In this document: positions 16,566 to 23,943 of the stretch, one piece after another
Layout: every line of letters starts with the position of its first letter
How positions within the stretch are numbered: position 1 is the stretch's first letter
From: Lichenicola sp050954785
GTDB taxonomy: Bacteria; Pseudomonadota; Alphaproteobacteria; Acetobacterales; Acetobacteraceae
Direction of reading: 5' to 3'
NCBI GenBank assembly: GCA_050954785.1
Contig: JBPBQO010000108.1
Coordinates: forward strand, 1 to 64,000
Length of the DNA: 64,000 nucleotides
Notes under the pieces: model-generated
Told to the model about the DNA's origin: nothing
Database searches by the model: none
The model's input: the letters and a program-made list of their open reading frames with translations, nothing else
Position numbers and translations under genes: made by a program

Positions 16566-16919
16566 CTATGCCTTGTGCCGCATCCGCAGGCTGGCCCGGT
16601 TCAGTTCCGGCAGTGATGCCGGATCGGCCATGATCGCCTCCGCCTGGGCGACGGCCCGAGCAAGCTGCGCCGTGCTCAGGGTGCGAATCGCGGGACGCGG
16701 CACAACGCTGTCCCACCGGGCGCCGAGGGATACGTCCAGGCAGACACGCATGAAGCAATGATCCAGCCGGATCGGCCAACCATGCTGCATTGCCAGCGCG
16801 GGCAGGCGTATCCTGGTCAAGTCCAGCCAACGCTCGAGCAGAGCCTGGCGGTCAGAAATGGTTGGGTACCCGGAGCGGCAGGGTCGTGAGGAGTCTCCTC
16901 GCCCTGCACTGGTGCCCAC
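16566..16919 (-). CDS. Small conserved protein of unknown function
   Basis: The frame from a GTG at 16917-16919 gives 117 residues. The first 20 look unlike protein; the convincing part begins near ISDRQALLERWLDL and contains PIRLDHCFMRVCLDVSLG and ARWDSVVPRPAIRTL, then a C-terminal helix. HCFMRVCLD is strikingly specific and I recall similar small proteins in Acetobacteraceae, sometimes labelled as GCN5-related acetyltransferases, but no acetyltransferase fold is visible in so short a sequence. The true start may be a non-ATG codon nearer 16860. It is convergent with the ArsB-like gene (6 bases apart). Function unknown. Confidence 0.5.
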   Translation of the reverse strand: MGTSAGRGDSSRPCRSGYPTISDRQALLERWLDLTRIRLPALAMQHGWPIRLDHCFMRVCLDVSLGARWDSVVPRPAIRTLSTAQLARAVAQAEAIMADPASLPELNRASLRMRHKA

Positions 16920-17145
16920 TGCATTTGCCGGCGCACATTGTCCTGCTTACCTGAACTTTCATGATCCGAACGCGAGGACTGGCCATCGTGCAAAATCCTC
17001 GAGCGCTGCCTCACTCTGGACCTGAAGCTCGTCGATACACGTTTTTACAGCGTCCTGCCGGTTGGCCGTGGCGCCAAGACCAGGGATTTCTGTTATAGCA
17101 GTGGGCCGGCTGACGCACCTGCCGCGACCATCCGGGGTGACAGCC

Positions 17146-18120
17146 ATGTTTGCAGTCGAGTTCCTGAGCGAGGCCGATCTTTGCCGTGCGGCCGATCCGA
17201 TTCTCGGCGTGATCGGGTTCGGACATGAGCTGCCGGTCGGATTGCGCGCTGTCGGCCTGGAGTTGGCTTTACCCTCACTTGCCACGGATCAGCCGCCCCG
17301 CTTCGAGGCCTGGACATGCGCCAACCCGGTAACCTTGTACCAGGCCCAGGGTTTCTCGTTGGCAACGACCGATGGATTGCTGTTCGGCGCAATTTCCGTC
17401 GAGGCCGGACCGGAGCTGGAGGTCATTACGCGCGACCTGTACGAGCGTCTGTTCAATGTCATCGGCGCTGCCGGATGCCCGAACCTGATCCGGCTCTACA
17501 ACTACATCCCGGACATCACCCGGCTGGAAGCGAACGAGGAACGATACCGGCATTTCAATGCAGGCCGAAAAACCGCCTTTGCCGCTGCTGGCATAGACCC
17601 GCATTCGGCGCCGGCGGCCTCGGCGCTCGGGACCAACGGTTCGGAACTGCAGGTCTATTTCCTGGCATCCTCGACCGCCAGCCTGCGCATCGAGAATCCC
17701 CGGCAGGTTAGCGCCTACCATTATCCGGAGCGCTACGGTGCGGCACCCCCACTCTTTGCCCGTGCCACGATCGTCGATCCGGAGACGGACCAGCCCGTTC
17801 TGCTGGTATCCGGCACCGCGAGCATCGTGTCGCACGAGAGCCTGCATCCCGGCGACGTGGCGGCGCAGACGGACGAGGTGATGCGCAACCTTCACGCCAT
17901 TTTCGACGAGTGCCGGACACAAGGCTTCGAGATGCACGAGGTGCATCAGCTCAAGATCTATGTGCGTCGTGGCACCGACCGCGCACCCGTCGCCGCACGC
18001 CTGGAAACGATGGCCGGACCGGACCGGATGGTCTGGCTGGAGGCGGATATCTGCCGTCCGGAACTGCTGGTCGAGGTCGAGGCGGTCTGCCGGCTCGGGC
18101 GACGACGGTCGGCAGCGTGA
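17146..18120 (+). CDS. FkbO/Hyg5-type chorismatase (hydroxybenzoate synthase, XanB2-like)
   Basis: From ATG 17146 the product has 324 residues. Segments such as YQAQGFSLATTDGLLFGAI, the NYIPDIT site near residue 120 with ERYRHFNAGRKTAF, SALGTNGSELQVYFLAS and the YjgF-like C-terminus are those of chorismatases, which convert chorismate to 3- or 4-hydroxybenzoate (XanB2) or to dihydroxycyclohexadiene carboxylate (FkbO). In xanthomonadin and aryl-polyene clusters this enzyme makes the aromatic starter unit, which fits the biosynthetic operon downstream. A longer frame begins at 17062 but lacks a better start. The TGA overlaps a GTG of the next gene, so they are co-translated. Which regioisomer is formed cannot be told by eye. 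Confidence 0.82.
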   Translation: MFAVEFLSEADLCRAADPILGVIGFGHELPVGLRAVGLELALPSLATDQPPRFEAWTCANPVTLYQAQGFSLATTDGLLFGAISVEAGPELEVITRDLYERLFNVIGAAGCPNLIRLYNYIPDITRLEANEERYRHFNAGRKTAFAAAGIDPHSAPAASALGTNGSELQVYFLASSTASLRIENPRQVSAYHYPERYGAAPPLFARATIVDPETDQPVLLVSGTASIVSHESLHPGDVAAQTDEVMRNLHAIFDECRTQGFEMHEVHQLKIYVRRGTDRAPVAARLETMAGPDRMVWLEADICRPELLVEVEAVCRLGRRRSAA

Positions 18121-18134
18121 TCCGGCGGAAGACG

Positions 18135-19424
18135 ATGCGGGGTGCGACGAAAAGCCGGCTGGCGGCAGTGATCGCCTTATCCTGGCTGTCGGCCTGCAGC
18201 GCGTCGAACTTCGAGACACCGGGGCCGATCACGGCGAAACCGCTGTACCAGTCGTTGTTTCCCACCTATGCCGAGCTGTGCGCGGTTTCGCAGATCCGCA
18301 AGAAGCCCGGTTTCGGTCCCGACATCAGCGGCGGGCCGGGCGGGCATTCGGTGCTGTTCCTGAGCGGCGTCTGCCTGGACCATGACGCGCACTATCCGGT
18401 CCTGAAGATGTGCGACACCAGCATCGCGAATCGTCCCGATGGTGTTGGGCTGAGCGTCAATGCGCATTACCGCAACGCCAACTGGGTCGCCACCGAACGC
18501 AGCGCGTTCTTTTTCGATGGCACCCTGAAGCCGGGCCAGCGCCTGACCCGCGCGGTCTACACCGAAACCCAGAGGCAGGCGGAAGCGCTCGGCATTCTCG
18601 ACGGCATCGTGTTCCATGACCGGGTATTCGAGGGCAAGCCGGCCGCAATCTCGCGTCGCGACTGGATGTACGAGATGTCGGTTTCGACCGATTATGCCGT
18701 CGATTTCGGGCGAGGGCGATACTGCTCGCGTGTTCCGCTGACGCCCGACCAGATGACGCGGATGATCGGGTTTCTCAATGGCCGCAATGCGATCTACCGC
18801 GATGGCCGGACGCCGTTCCTGTGGAACGTGCTGAAGGATAATTGCACCCACCTGACGCACAATGCGCTGGCGGCGGCCGGCGTGTGGAACGAGTGGAAGA
18901 TAAATCGTCCGCTGCTGATCTCGGCGTTCAGCTTTCCGGTGCCGAAGAACGAATACGTCAACCTGATGCAGCGAACCAACGAACTGCCCCTGACCAACCT
19001 GGCGGCACTGTTCCGTGACGCGGGTGCACGCCGGTCCCTGATGCAGAGCGACTGGCTTTCCACGCAGCCAGGCTCGATCATTGAATCCGAAGGCCCGCGC
19101 CGCGACAACGACATCTACAATACCAGCCTGCAACTGATCTTCTACGACGATCCGATCCTCGGCTCCTACCGGCCGAACTTCGAGCGGTTCCAGAACCAGC
19201 CGCGCTATCACGACCTCAGGACGAACCTCGCCTATTTCGCATCGCTCTACGCACGCATCAGGGCCGAGCGGAAGCCGCTGGACTGGTGGCTGGTCCATCA
19301 TCCGGCACTGGCACGGTCACCCGACGATTTCCCGGCGTTCTACCGGCACTATTATGCGTATGTGGATGCGCAGAGCGCGCGGGTCGAGGCGGGCCTCGCG
19401 ACCCCGCCATCGCCGAACGGCTGA
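18135..19424 (+). CDS. Outer-membrane-type lipoprotein of the pigment cluster, unknown enzyme
   Basis: From ATG 18135 (or GTG 18117, overlapping the chorismatase stop) the protein starts with a lipoprotein signal ending in the lipobox LSAC. The 429-residue body has no hydrophobic segment. A Cys/His-containing segment, FLWNVLKDNCTHLTHNALAA (about residues 228-247), resembles the NC-x-H region of DUF4105/Lnb-N-type periplasmic domains, which are papain-like; a second feature is TDYAVDFGRGRYCSRVPLT. It could be a periplasmic hydrolase or acyl-handling lipoprotein acting on the polyene lipid. I do not recognise a named family with certainty. Its stop is one base from the end of the convergent flavoprotein gene. 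Confidence 0.6.
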   Translation: MRGATKSRLAAVIALSWLSACSASNFETPGPITAKPLYQSLFPTYAELCAVSQIRKKPGFGPDISGGPGGHSVLFLSGVCLDHDAHYPVLKMCDTSIANRPDGVGLSVNAHYRNANWVATERSAFFFDGTLKPGQRLTRAVYTETQRQAEALGILDGIVFHDRVFEGKPAAISRRDWMYEMSVSTDYAVDFGRGRYCSRVPLTPDQMTRMIGFLNGRNAIYRDGRTPFLWNVLKDNCTHLTHNALAAAGVWNEWKINRPLLISAFSFPVPKNEYVNLMQRTNELPLTNLAALFRDAGARRSLMQSDWLSTQPGSIIESEGPRRDNDIYNTSLQLIFYDDPILGSYRPNFERFQNQPRYHDLRTNLAYFASLYARIRAERKPLDWWLVHHPALARSPDDFPAFYRHYYAYVDAQSARVEAGLATPPSPNG

Positions 19425-19425
19425 T

Positions 19426-20745
19426 CTATTCGGCGGCGACCGGTACCGAGGCATCGCGGCGTGCGCGGGCGCGATGTTTGAACGACAAGGCGGCAAAGGC
19501 GGTCTTGAACGCGAAGACCGGTAACCGCGCACGGATCCCGCCGCCCAGATTGCCGGCGAGAATCGAGATCAGGCCGTCGCGCATGCGGAACATGTTCTGC
19601 GGGTTCATGAACATTTCGCGCATTACCGGCGTGTTGATGCGATAGATCAGCCAAGCGATGTTGTTCAATTCGCGATGCGTGCGGCGCTCCATCCGGCGCG
19701 CGGCCAGGCGGCCCGCCTTGGGATCGTCGAGCCAGGCCATGGCCACGTCGACACCCCGCTCCGCCGCCGTCATCGCCAGCAGAACGCCGGACGAAAAGAC
19801 CGGGTCCAGGAAGGCGAACGAGTCGCCGATCATGACATAGCCTTCGCCCCAGGCGGCGCCGGCACGATACGAGTAGTTGCCGGTGGTGCTGACCTCCGAC
19901 ACGCGCTCGGCGTTCCGCATGCGGGCACTGACGCTCGGGCTGGCTTCGATCCGCGCCATCAACAGGTCCTGCGGACTGCCGACACGGTTCCTGAAGGCCG
20001 ACTGGTTGCCGACGAACCCGACGCTCATGATGCCGTCCGGCAGCGGGATCATCCAGAACCAGCCATCATCGACCAGATGCACGGTGATGTAGCCTTCGGT
20101 GTCGCCAGTGCGGAACGCGGCACCGCGATAATGCGCGAACACCGCCGCGGTGGAATTCTGCTTGTCGCTTTCCTTGGCGCCGAAACGGTTGGCCAGGAAC
20201 GTATCGCGCCCCGAGGCGTCCAGCACGAAACGAGGCGCGAACACCCTGGTCTCGCCGTCGGGCCCCTGCACGGTGACCCGCGTGCCGCGCCCACCTTCGG
20301 CAAAGCTGATGTCGGTCACGCGCGTGTTCTCGAACGCGCGGGCACCCTTCTGCTCGGCGTTCCGGAACAGGATCGTGTCGAAATCGGCGCGACGCACCTG
20401 GTAGCTGTGCACGTAGTCCTTGTTCAGGCCGAGCGCGAACGGGAACGCGACGGTGCGCCCGCATGCATCGGATACGAATTCCGCGCCGCGCTTGAACACG
20501 CCGACCCGGTGCACCGCATCGGCAACGCCGAGACGTTCCAGGATCGGCACGTTGCGCGGCAGTAGGCTCTCGCCGATGTGGAAGCGGGGATGCGCATCCT
20601 TTTCCAGCATGACCACGTCGCGGCCCCGTTCGGCCAGCAGCGCCGCCGCGGTCGCACCGGCCGGTCCGCCGCCGATTACCAGCACGTCGCAGGACTCGAC
20701 CGGCATATCGGCAAGGGAGTCCCGAAGCTGGGCCATGTGGTTCAT
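19426..20745 (-). CDS. FAD-dependent halogenase-like oxidoreductase of the pigment cluster
   Basis: The 439-residue flavoprotein carries the FAD motif GGGPAG (25-30), the HIGESLLPRN segment (56-65) typical of flavin-dependent halogenases and geranylgeranyl-reductase-like enzymes, and W229-F-W231-M-I-P234, matching the halogenase signature WxWxIP. Lys85 in VFKRGAEF is near the position of the halogenase lysine. The second FAD motif is GDSFAFLDPVFSSGV. In Xanthomonas the pigment is brominated, and a halogenase sits in its cluster, so this may halogenate the aryl head group; it might equally be a hydroxylase. It is last in the minus-strand operon, 54 bases after the ketoreductase. Confidence 0.78.
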   Translation of the reverse strand: MNHMAQLRDSLADMPVESCDVLVIGGGPAGATAAALLAERGRDVVMLEKDAHPRFHIGESLLPRNVPILERLGVADAVHRVGVFKRGAEFVSDACGRTVAFPFALGLNKDYVHSYQVRRADFDTILFRNAEQKGARAFENTRVTDISFAEGGRGTRVTVQGPDGETRVFAPRFVLDASGRDTFLANRFGAKESDKQNSTAAVFAHYRGAAFRTGDTEGYITVHLVDDGWFWMIPLPDGIMSVGFVGNQSAFRNRVGSPQDLLMARIEASPSVSARMRNAERVSEVSTTGNYSYRAGAAWGEGYVMIGDSFAFLDPVFSSGVLLAMTAAERGVDVAMAWLDDPKAGRLAARRMERRTHRELNNIAWLIYRINTPVMREMFMNPQNMFRMRDGLISILAGNLGGGIRARLPVFAFKTAFAALSFKHRARARRDASVPVAAE

Positions 20746-20799
20746 CGATCGGTCCTTGGCAGTGCAGGTATTGATGTAACGATATCAGCCAGCCGCCGG

Positions 20800-21519
20800 C
20801 TACGCCATTCCGCCGTTGATCGAAATGGTTTGTCCGGTGATATAGGCGGCCTGGTCGGACGCCAGGAATGCGACCAGGTCGGCCACCTCTTCAGGTCGTC
20901 CGGCCCGCTTCATCGGCACGATCTGCGCGATCTGTTTCGCATCCAGTACCGCACTTACCGCCGGCGATGCGATGATCCCCGGCGCCACCGTGTTCACGGT
21001 GATGCCGCGGCTGGCGACTTCGCGCGACAGCGATTTCACGGCGCCGATCAGCCCCGCCTTGGCGGCGGCATAATTGACCTGGCCACGATTGCCCATCAGC
21101 GCGGAGACCGATGAGATCGCGATGATCCGGCCCGACCGGGTCGCCATCATCGGCAGCAGCAGCGGTCGGGTGATGGCAAAGAACCCGTCCAGCGACACCG
21201 CCAGCACCTGGCGCCATTGCTGCTCCGACATGCCGGCGAGCGGGACATCGTCGTGCGTGCCCGCGTTATGGACGATGATGTGCGGCACGCCGGCCGCCAG
21301 CACCGGCGCCAGCGCGATCTCGGTGCTGGCGATGTCGGTCAGGTCGCAGCCGAACGCTTCCGCCGAACCGCCCGCCGCCCGAATGGCGGCCACGACCTCG
21401 TCCGCCCGTGCCAAGGCGGTATTGGCATGGACGATCACGTGCAGCCCATCGGCGGCAAGGCGCGTGGAGATCGCCGCCCCGAGCGGGCTCGATCCGCCGG
21501 TCACCAGTGCTCGCCTCAT
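20800..21519 (-). CDS. 3-oxoacyl-ACP reductase (FabG-like) of the polyene pathway
   Basis: I place the start at ATG 21517-21519, which overlaps the preceding dehydratase stop (ATGA). The 239-residue SDR has TGGSSPLG (NADPH motif), NAG at HNAGTHDD, catalytic Ser in AISSVSAL, YAAAK (Tyr and Lys), and a C-terminal GQTISINGGMA. The serine-rich glycine motif is a variant of TGxxxGIG seen in aryl-polyene ketoreductases. It would reduce the beta-keto group after each elongation on the ACP. Its position between the dehydratase and the flavoprotein, in a fully coupled operon, supports the assignment. Confidence 0.85.
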   Translation of the reverse strand: MRRALVTGGSSPLGAAISTRLAADGLHVIVHANTALARADEVVAAIRAAGGSAEAFGCDLTDIASTEIALAPVLAAGVPHIIVHNAGTHDDVPLAGMSEQQWRQVLAVSLDGFFAITRPLLLPMMATRSGRIIAISSVSALMGNRGQVNYAAAKAGLIGAVKSLSREVASRGITVNTVAPGIIASPAVSAVLDAKQIAQIVPMKRAGRPEEVADLVAFLASDQAAYITGQTISINGGMA

Positions 21520-21950
21520 GACCCGGCCTGCAGAACCACGATCGCGCGGCCGCTGACCAGCGAACGTCCTGCGGCCGACTGCACGTCGAAACTGTAAGCC
21601 AGGGCTCGCTCGTCGCCGTGCTCGAGAATCGCGGTGATGGTCAGCATGCCGTGGCCCGTATCGTCGAGCCGTTCGGCTGCGAGCTCCACCGCACGCAGCG
21701 ATGCCAGGTAGCCCGGCCGGCTCGGCGCCTTGCCACCGCACATCGCACCATGCAGGGCGGCCGCCTGCAGCCCCATCTCGGCGCCGCAGATCGTGCCGAG
21801 CCGTCCGGCCCGCCGCAGCACGTTATCGGGGTCGAGATGCGACAGGGTGGTGCAGCGGACCATGCCGAGCGACCAGGCCTCGACCCGGTCCAGCAGGCAA
21901 CTCGCGCCCCCATGCGGGATCAGGCTCAGGATGCCGGCGCGGTCGAGCAT
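21516..21950 (-). CDS. Hotdog-fold 3-hydroxyacyl-ACP dehydratase (ApeP-like)
   Basis: The 144-residue protein has IPHGGASCLLDRVEAW near the N-terminus, equivalent to the PHRxPxLLLDRV catalytic histidine loop of FabZ/FabA-like dehydratases, and CGAEMGLQAAALHGAM in the central helix, where dehydratases place their acidic residue (here Glu in GAEMG). It should dehydrate the 3-hydroxyacyl intermediate to the conjugated enoyl unit. The start overlaps the end of the ketosynthase-like gene by 25 bases and the stop overlaps the ketoreductase start. A second, shorter hotdog protein occurs at the other end of the operon, as in other aryl-polyene clusters. Confidence 0.82.
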   Translation of the reverse strand: MLDRAGILSLIPHGGASCLLDRVEAWSLGMVRCTTLSHLDPDNVLRRAGRLGTICGAEMGLQAAALHGAMCGGKAPSRPGYLASLRAVELAAERLDDTGHGMLTITAILEHGDERALAYSFDVQSAAGRSLVSGRAIVVLQAGS

Positions 21951-22744
21951 GGCGTCACGATGATTTCGATACTCTGGTCGAGGCAGGAAAGCTCGATCCG
22001 ATCGGAATGCTGCATGGCAAGGCTCTCCAGCAACCGCAACGCGCGGGCGGCGGCGTTGCCGAAACAGAGCCCGTGCAACGCCTCCCGTCGCGAAGCCTCG
22101 AGAGCCGGGTCGGCAGGCTCGGCCCGATAGCGCACGGCGAGTGAGGCGATGCTGCCCGGTTCCTGCTCCGGGGTCAGCACGAGTGCACAGGCGAACGAGC
22201 TGGCCGTCGGCCGCTTCTCCGCCATCGGCTCGGGCAGCGGCCGGTCATAGACGCACAACAGAACCGACACCTGCTCGACCTGCACCTCGGCGGCGGCCTT
22301 CAGCAGGGTCAGCCCCATGGTCGCGTCGTGGCAGCCGAGGCAGCTTGCCGGCTGGCGGGTGCCGGCGCCGATGGTCCAGTAGCCGGCCGCGGCGTTGTGG
22401 ACTGAATTGTGGAACTGCGTCGGCGACACGTCCCGGCCAGGTTCGGCCAGTGCCTGCAGGATGTCGTTCACCACGACGCCGTCGCCGTTGGAGCTGCCGA
22501 ACACGCTGTGCAGGCTTGCCGCATCGTGCCCGGACATCGCCGTCGCCTCCTGTGCCACCACGAGCGCCAGCCGAACCACCGCGCTGGTGCGCCGGCGCTC
22601 GTTCGCGGCCAGGATCGACGGTGCCGGCGGCATCGTATCCTCGGCAATCCATGGTTGCTCACCGCGCAACACCGCCTGCGCCATCGGCCAGCCCGCAAGG
22701 CCCGGCCCCCAGACCGACACTCCGGACACGAACACCCGCATCAT
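21926..22744 (-). CDS. Chain-length-factor-like beta-ketoacyl synthase
   Basis: About 272 residues from the ATG that overlaps the upstream ketosynthase stop (ATGA at 22741-22744). It starts MMRVFVSGVSVWGPG and shows the reduced ketosynthase fold of the chain-length-factor family: SVFGSSNGDG, TQFHNSVHNAAAGYWTIG and PASCLGCHDATMGLTLL. The usual STACAS nucleophile loop and the HGTGT histidine are absent, so it is unlikely to condense on its own; it probably pairs with the full ketosynthase and helps set polyene length. Its end overlaps the dehydratase. A much longer open frame over the same DNA is a chimera with the antisense of upstream genes. Confidence 0.8.
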   Translation of the reverse strand: MMRVFVSGVSVWGPGLAGWPMAQAVLRGEQPWIAEDTMPPAPSILAANERRRTSAVVRLALVVAQEATAMSGHDAASLHSVFGSSNGDGVVVNDILQALAEPGRDVSPTQFHNSVHNAAAGYWTIGAGTRQPASCLGCHDATMGLTLLKAAAEVQVEQVSVLLCVYDRPLPEPMAEKRPTASSFACALVLTPEQEPGSIASLAVRYRAEPADPALEASRREALHGLCFGNAAARALRLLESLAMQHSDRIELSCLDQSIEIIVTPCSTAPAS

Positions 22745-23943
22745 GCGGCCGGCCCGAAGATCAGGCTGCAATTGATGCCGCCGAAGCCGAACGAGTTGCT
22801 CATGACCCGATGCACCGGTCCGTCCCGGTTCTCGACCAGCACCCTCGACTGGAAGGTCGGGTCGACCTCTGACACGCCGAGGCAGCCCGGCTTGAAGCCG
22901 TGGGTGATACACAAGGCGGCGATCACCGTTTCCACGATCCCGGATGCGCCGAGCGTGTGACCGGTCCAGCCCTTGGTCGACGAGCAATCGGTGGCGCGGC
23001 CGAATAGCTCCGTCACCGCGACATCTTCCATCGCATCGTTGGCGCGTGTGCCGGTGCCGTGCAGGTTGATATAGTCGATCGCCTCGGGCTCGAGTCCGGC
23101 GCGATCCAGTGCCTGCCGCATCGCCAGGATCGCACCTTCCCCGCGCGGATGCGGCGACGACATGTGGTGCCCGTCGCTGCTGGCGCCATGGCCAAGCAGG
23201 CTGGCGCGGATGCCGGAGCGCGAACCGACCGGTCGTGCGCCGGCTCTTTCGAGCAGTGCGAAACCGGCCGCTTCGCCGATGGAAATACCGGTGCGGGCTG
23301 CGTCGCACGGACGGCAGGGCGAGGGGGAGATCAGCTCCAGCGCCGCGAAGCCGCGCATCGTCATGCGGCACAGGCTGTCGGCGCCGCCGACCACGGCTGC
23401 GTCGCACACGCCGGCTTCGATCAGGTGGTGCGCGTCGATGAAGCTTTTCGAGGCCGATGCGCAGGCGGTCGATACCACGAAGGCCGGACCGCGCAGTTCG
23501 AGGACCGCGCGCACGTATCGGGCCAGCGAGAACATATCCTGGGTGTGTTCGTGGTCGAAGCCGGCCGGCAACCGGCCGGTGTCCGGATCCCGATCGCGAT
23601 AGGCATCCTCGCCGGACAGGATGCCGGACGTGCTGGTGCCGAGCACCACCGCCACCCGATCGGCGCCGTAATGCGCGCGAGCCTCGGCGACGGCGGACGC
23701 GAAGCCATCGGTGTTCAGGGCCATGTCCGCAAGCCGATTGTTGCGGCAATCGTATTCCGTCAGGCCCGGTGGCAGTGCATGCGTCTCCACGCCGTCGACC
23801 CGCCCGACATGCCCGTCGGTAATGCCGCCGAAATCGCCCGGCCGCAGCCCGGAGCGGCGCGTGCGGAGCGCGTCCAGGGTCGCGTCGACGCCGCGCCCCA
23901 TGGCGCTGATCGTGGTCCCGGCGGTGATCGCGAGCGGCTGCAT
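22741..23943 (-). CDS. Beta-ketoacyl-ACP synthase of the polyene pathway
   Basis: A 400-residue FabF-type ketosynthase with an intact active site: Cys161 in VVSTACASAS, His295 in LHGTGT, Lys324 in SSTKGW and His329 in GHTLGA, followed by NSFGFGGINCSLIF. It extends the hydroxybenzoyl starter with malonyl-ACP units. In aryl-polyene systems such an enzyme works as a heterodimer with the chain-length-factor-like subunit encoded immediately downstream, here coupled by an ATGA overlap. The start codon follows the exporter stop with no gap. Good confidence in function; specificity inferred from the cluster. Confidence 0.9.
   Translation of the reverse strand: MQPLAITAGTTISAMGRGVDATLDALRTRRSGLRPGDFGGITDGHVGRVDGVETHALPPGLTEYDCRNNRLADMALNTDGFASAVAEARAHYGADRVAVVLGTSTSGILSGEDAYRDRDPDTGRLPAGFDHEHTQDMFSLARYVRAVLELRGPAFVVSTACASASKSFIDAHHLIEAGVCDAAVVGGADSLCRMTMRGFAALELISPSPCRPCDAARTGISIGEAAGFALLERAGARPVGSRSGIRASLLGHGASSDGHHMSSPHPRGEGAILAMRQALDRAGLEPEAIDYINLHGTGTRANDAMEDVAVTELFGRATDCSSTKGWTGHTLGASGIVETVIAALCITHGFKPGCLGVSEVDPTFQSRVLVENRDGPVHRVMSNSFGFGGINCSLIFGPAA

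Noticed and set aside
16817..17014. 65-codon minus frame before the chorismatase
   Set aside because: No ribosome site or recognisable motif; low-complexity composition.
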